NCBI GenBank assembly: GCA_045612485.1
Contig: JAZKZE010000008.1
Coordinates: forward strand, 1 to 16,882
Direction of reading: 5' to 3'
Source of the DNA: RGIG5327 sp045612485
GTDB lineage: Bacteria; Verrucomicrobiota; Lentisphaeria; Victivallales; UBA1829
DNA: 16,882 bases
Positions 13,842 through 16,882 of the stretch are shown here, one piece after another. Position 1 is the first letter of the stretch; each line of letters starts with the position of its first letter. The notes below the pieces were generated by a model. It was not told where the DNA came from, made no database searches, and saw only the letters and a program-made list of their open reading frames with translations. The position numbers were made by a program, and so were the translations under genes.

Positions 13842-14534
13842 ATGAGTGAAAGATTTATAACAGAACCCTCCGGGGAAAGTAAAGAATTTATCCGGCAGCA
13901 TCTTCCCGGGGAAGAGTTTTACAGTTCTTTTATGGAAAAGATGACGGTTCTTCAGGCATTTCTGTATGAAACCAATGAAAAATTCAATCTGACCGCCCTG
14001 GGACCGGAAACATTCTGGAGCAAACATGTGGCGGATTCATTGTCCCTTGTCAAAGCGATTCCGGAAATCGCCTCCCTGCCGTATAAATTACTGGATCTGG
14101 GGTGCGGTGCGGGATTCCCCTCTCTTGTACTTGCGGCGGCTTTTCCTGCGTTGCAGATCACTTCCGTGGATTCAACGGGTAAAAAAATCGCCTATGTTAA
14201 TGACGCTGCGGGCAAATTGGGATTGAAAAATCTGCTTGGAGTACATGCCAGAGGCAATGAACTTGCCCGGAAGGAACCCTATGCGAAAGCGTACGATATT
14301 GTCACCGCCCGGGCGGTATCGGATGTGGAAACGCTGCTCAAAGAAGGTTCCGGCTTTCTGAAAGGGGAGGGCAGGGGAGTTCTTGCAATTTACCGGACAA
14401 GTTCCCAGCTGGAAGGGGAGAAAGATTTTCTGGACCGGAACAGGAAAGTAAACTGGACTTCCACGGAACTTTTTTCTCTTCCGGAGGAAGCGGGGATGCG
14501 TCAGTTTCTTCTTGTGAGAAAAAAGGGAAAATAA
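13842..14534 (+). CDS. rsmG: 16S rRNA (guanine527-N7)-methyltransferase RsmG (GidB)
   Basis: RsmG uses S-adenosylmethionine to make m7G at position 527 of 16S rRNA. The 230-residue product shows the family signatures: NEKFNLTAL (45-53), the FWSKHVADSLSLV helix (58-70) and the SAM motif LLDLGCGAGFPSLVLAAAFP (83-102). ITSVDSTGKKIAYV (106-119) and DIVTARAVSDVETLL (152-166) follow. The last part (179-230) carries the expected catalytic-core end strands. I chose ATG 13842 (GAGGGA at 13829-13834, seven bases upstream) over ATG 13827, which overlaps the previous stop but has a poor RBS, and over the upstream in-frame extension to 13731. Length is normal. Loss of this enzyme is known to cause low-level streptomycin resistance in several bacteria. 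It is usually next to mnmG or parAB. Here it ends the Tad cluster. Confidence 0.93.
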   Translation: MSERFITEPSGESKEFIRQHLPGEEFYSSFMEKMTVLQAFLYETNEKFNLTALGPETFWSKHVADSLSLVKAIPEIASLPYKLLDLGCGAGFPSLVLAAAFPALQITSVDSTGKKIAYVNDAAGKLGLKNLLGVHARGNELARKEPYAKAYDIVTARAVSDVETLLKEGSGFLKGEGRGVLAIYRTSSQLEGEKDFLDRNRKVNWTSTELFSLPEEAGMRQFLLVRKKGK

Positions 14535-14590
14535 CGTATAGAAAAGATAACAGCCAGAAGTAGGAATACATAACAGCAGGAAAGAAAAAA

Positions 14591-16882
14591 ATGGAAGTTT
14601 ATCACATCAGTTCGGGAGAGATCTCCAGCGGAGTTATTCTTCAAGATGGTTCTATGTACATTTTCAATGGGCAAATTGCCAGTGATACCACGGTGAATTC
14701 CAGAGGCGGTCTCTATGTTTCTTCCGGCGGAGTAGCGAACATCACCACGGTGAATTCCGGTGGATATGTGAGGGTTGATTCCGGCGGAGTAGCGAACTCA
14801 ACCACGGTGAATTCCTACGGCAGAATGTACATCTCTTCCGGCGGGGTTGCGAACGATACCACGGTGAATTCTAGCGGCTCGCTCTATGTTTCCTCCGACG
14901 GGGTTGCAAGCAGTACCACAGTGAATTCCGACGGATATATGGTCATCTATTCCGGCGGAGTAGCAAACTCCACCACGGTGAATTCTTGTGGCGATATGTA
15001 TATCTATTCCGGCGGAGTAGTGAACTCAACCACGGTGAATTCCAGTGGCTATATGTACATCTTTTCCGGTGGAGTAGCGAACGATACCACGGTGAATTAC
15101 AGTGGATATGTGAGGGTTAATTCCGGCGGAATTGCGAACTCCACGACGGTGAATCGCTATGGCTATCTGTACATCTCTTCCGGCGGAGTAGCGAACTCCA
15201 CCACGGTAAATTCCTACGGCAGAATGTACATCTCTTCCGGCGGAGTAGCGAACTCTACGACGGTGAATTCCAGGGGCTATCTCAGTGTTTCTTCCGGCGG
15301 AGTAGCGAACTCCACCACGGTGGGTTACGGAGGCGACCTGTACATCTCTTCCGGCGGAACAGCGAACGATACCACGGTGAATGGCGATATGTACATCTTT
15401 TCCGGTGGAGTAGCGAACGATACCACGGTGAATGACTATGGCTATCTGTACATCTCTTCCGGCGGAGTAGCGAACTCTACCATGGTGAATTCCGGAGGCG
15501 ATATGACTATTGTCTCCGGCGGAACCGCTAACAGTACAACTGTCAACTCCGGCGGAATAATGGACATCCGCTCCGGCGGCGTTGCCAATTCCACTTACGT
15601 TGGTTCCGGAGGAAGATTCTATCTTATAACCGCAACTGCTCCCGGAACCATCGAAGTGGCACGGGGCGGAACTCTGATTGTCGGCTATAATTGTACAGCC
15701 AACAGCGATATTACCGTCAAAGGTCGTCTGGAAGGGTTGTCTCTTGTTGGAGGAACTCTCAATATGGCTGGCTATACCCTGAATCTGGATCTTACGGAAA
15801 GAAATTCAAATTCTTCCTTTATTGTAGAAGATTATTCTGCCATTTCCAATGCAGATATTGTTGTAACGGTATCGGCAACCCAGGCATCAGGGCAATACCG
15901 TTTGATGGATTATGCGGAAGATTTTACTTCCCTTACAATTCAATGCGGTTCAGAAAGCAGAGAATTGTCTGCCGGGGAAACGGTGAAAATCGGCTCCATA
16001 GATTATACCCTTGATCTTTCCGGCTATTATAAGGATGAACTCTCCCTGACCGTAGCAAATCCGGCAGGAGGAACGGTTCCTTCCATAGAAAAATACGTTC
16101 CCGGAACCTGGTCAACGGACTGGCAGCAGGCGTCCGAATATGCCGCGGAGACAGGTAAAATGATTTTCGTTTATTACGGGGACAGCACTACTTGCGGTTT
16201 TTGCGGCGCTATGGAGCAAGAGCTGTTAGAAACAGAAGATTTTAAGGAATTTGCGGAAGAAAATCTTATTTTGCTGTACAATACATCTGTTCCCGGTCAT
16301 TGGTATGGTGGTTCTCCTGCTGGTTATTTGCTTACTGCCGATGGTTTAATTGCAGGATCCAAAGGTGGATTTGTTACAAATGGTCATGATGAATGGATGG
16401 ATTGGCTGAAAAATATGACAAACGGGATCGTGGTTGATTCCGGAAAGAATGTATATGTTTATAATGGGGAAGTTATTACTTCTGCAACCATCAATAAAGG
16501 CGGCAATGTGATCCTCTATTCCGGCGGGGTGGCAAATGTTACCACCATCAATTCTTCCGGCGGGTTGCATGTTTACAGTGGAGCAACCGCCTCCAATACC
16601 ACCGTCAAACAAAGCGGCTATCTTGGTGTGGGTGACGGGGCGACAACTTACAATACCACAATCGACTATGCCGGTGAATTGACCGTCTGGGGCGGTGGTA
16701 AAGTTTATAACAATACCATCAATCAGTGGGGAGCTATTATTCTCTCTTCCGGTGCTTTGGCTGATTCTTCTGTCATCAACCCCCAGGGCGGGCTTCACGT
16801 TTACAGCGGGGCGGTTGCATCCAATACCACCGTCAAACAGAAAGGTATTTTCGGTGTGGGACTTGGTGCCACAACCTATAAT
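14591..16882 (+). CDS. Giant AIDA-repeat protein with embedded thioredoxin-like domain (3' end beyond the window)
   Basis: The frame is open from ATG 14591 to the window end (764 codons, no stop). AGGA at 14578-14581 is nine bases upstream, and an in-frame TAG at 14561 excludes a longer N-terminus. Residues 22-342 are seventeen AIDA-type repeats (consensus LYISSGGVANSTTVNSxGx, 19 residues each, one of 17). These predict a right-handed beta-solenoid as in AIDA-I adhesins. Residues about 343-505 are a degenerate solenoid and cap-like region ending in LSLTVANPAGG. Residues about 507-607 are thioredoxin-like: WSTDWQQASEYAAETGKMIF, CGFC (535-538) and EDFKEFAEENLILL. From 621 a second, more diverged 19-residue repeat array runs to the edge. 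There is no recognisable signal peptide. A surface or secreted role is likely from the repeats. The export route is unknown. Confidence 0.88.
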   Translation, partial: MEVYHISSGEISSGVILQDGSMYIFNGQIASDTTVNSRGGLYVSSGGVANITTVNSGGYVRVDSGGVANSTTVNSYGRMYISSGGVANDTTVNSSGSLYVSSDGVASSTTVNSDGYMVIYSGGVANSTTVNSCGDMYIYSGGVVNSTTVNSSGYMYIFSGGVANDTTVNYSGYVRVNSGGIANSTTVNRYGYLYISSGGVANSTTVNSYGRMYISSGGVANSTTVNSRGYLSVSSGGVANSTTVGYGGDLYISSGGTANDTTVNGDMYIFSGGVANDTTVNDYGYLYISSGGVANSTMVNSGGDMTIVSGGTANSTTVNSGGIMDIRSGGVANSTYVGSGGRFYLITATAPGTIEVARGGTLIVGYNCTANSDITVKGRLEGLSLVGGTLNMAGYTLNLDLTERNSNSSFIVEDYSAISNADIVVTVSATQASGQYRLMDYAEDFTSLTIQCGSESRELSAGETVKIGSIDYTLDLSGYYKDELSLTVANPAGGTVPSIEKYVPGTWSTDWQQASEYAAETGKMIFVYYGDSTTCGFCGAMEQELLETEDFKEFAEENLILLYNTSVPGHWYGGSPAGYLLTADGLIAGSKGGFVTNGHDEWMDWLKNMTNGIVVDSGKNVYVYNGEVITSATINKGGNVILYSGGVANVTTINSSGGLHVYSGATASNTTVKQSGYLGVGDGATTYNTTIDYAGELTVWGGGKVYNNTINQWGAIILSSGALADSSVINPQGGLHVYSGAVASNTTVKQKGIFGVGLGATTYN
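14654..15616 (+). repeat. Array of seventeen 57-bp repeats (AIDA-type coding repeats)
   Basis: Sixteen units of 57 bp and one of 51 bp (unit 13, 15338-15388) run without gaps. Each encodes a turn such as MYISSGGVANSTTVNSYGR. The best conserved core is TCCGGCGGAGTAGCGAAC followed by ACCACGGTGAAT. DNA identity is high between non-adjacent units: for example units 8 and 14 (starting 15053 and 15389) are identical over about 45 bases, and the join of units 3-4 matches the join of units 10-11. This is a coding repeat array, not a CRISPR: there are no unique spacers and the frame is kept throughout. Confidence 0.9.
16109..16420 (+). other. Thioredoxin-like domain (CGFC) inside the AIDA-repeat protein
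   Basis: Codons 507-610 leave the repeat pattern and resemble the thioredoxin_7-like group: a Trp-rich start (W507, W511), ASEYAAETGKMIFVYYG (515-531), the CGFC pair Cys535/Cys538, MEQELLETEDFKEFAEENLI (541-560) and a later strand with a Gly-Gly turn. In the family the CxxC sits at the start of the first helix and drives disulfide chemistry. Both cysteines are present here. Assignment is by motif order and spacing only. Confidence 0.75.
16451..16882 (+). repeat. Second AIDA-type repeat array with a 228-bp super-repeat
   Basis: From codon 621 seven 19-residue units and part of an eighth reach the window edge. They differ from the first array (consensus V/L-x-V-Y-S-G-A-x-A-S-N-T-T-V-K). A four-unit super-repeat is visible: GGLHVYSGATASNTTVKQ at 16559 recurs as GGLHVYSGAVASNTTVKQ at 16787, exactly 228 bases (76 codons) later, followed in both cases by a GVG-x-GATTYN unit. 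Confidence 0.8.

Noticed and set aside
14654..15616. CRISPR-like regular repeats
   Set aside because: Period is 57 bp with no unique spacers, and the reading frame continues through all units, so it is a protein repeat array.
14654..15616. Recurring GTGAATTC in nearly every repeat unit as a possible restriction or binding-site array
   Set aside because: It is the coding sequence for the conserved Val-Asn-Ser of each unit, so it needs no separate explanation.
15691..16014. 107-codon frame in a different plus frame inside the AIDA-repeat gene
   Set aside because: The main frame runs without a stop from 14591 to the end and carries clear repeats; the alternative frame shows no motif.

Overview
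The window reads as a Gram-negative chromosome segment. The evidence is a lipid A kinase gene (lpxK), two lipoprotein signal peptides, and a very large AIDA-type repeat protein. Long arrays of SGGVANSTTVNS-like repeats together with Tad-pilus genes and PEGA/FHA accessory proteins suggest the Lentisphaerota (Victivallis-like) branch of the PVC superphylum. That placement is inference from protein style, not from a phylogenetic marker. Coding density is high, codon use looks uniform through the first 14.5 kb, and no tRNA, rRNA, CRISPR array or transposase was seen.

Layout. Left edge: the start of a lipoprotein gene on the minus strand (runs off the window at base 1), divergent from lpxK, with plausible back-to-back promoters between them. 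A 548-base gene-free stretch with several inverted repeats leads to phoH (PIN + PhoH ATPase). A hairpin/T-rich terminator and an unusual set of 10-bp-phased TACGGA repeats separate phoH from a dCMP deaminase gene, which overlaps an alpha/beta-hydrolase gene. A strong bipartite terminator (about 5129-5172) closes that unit.

The core of the window (5324-14534) is a tightly packed plus-strand cluster: cpaB, an FHA-cpaF fusion, tadB, tadC, a Cys-rich DUF192 protein, a membrane protein with a cytoplasmic FHA domain and a TPR-like C-terminus, a five-PEGA-domain lipoprotein, a polytopic membrane protein of unknown function, and rsmG (16S rRNA m7G methyltransferase). This looks like the inner-membrane motor and platform of a Tad/Flp-type pilus or secretion machine. 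Two FHA domains suggest that phosphothreonine binding helps assemble or control it. The secretin, prepilin, prepilin peptidase, TadZ and TadE/F genes are not in the window.

Right edge (14591-16882, open to the end): a giant AIDA-repeat protein, at least 764 residues. It has seventeen 19-residue repeats, then a linker domain, then a thioredoxin-like domain with a CGFC motif, then a second and more diverged repeat array. The thioredoxin-like domain sandwiched between AIDA repeat arrays, in a protein with no recognisable N-terminal signal peptide, is the most unusual object in the window.
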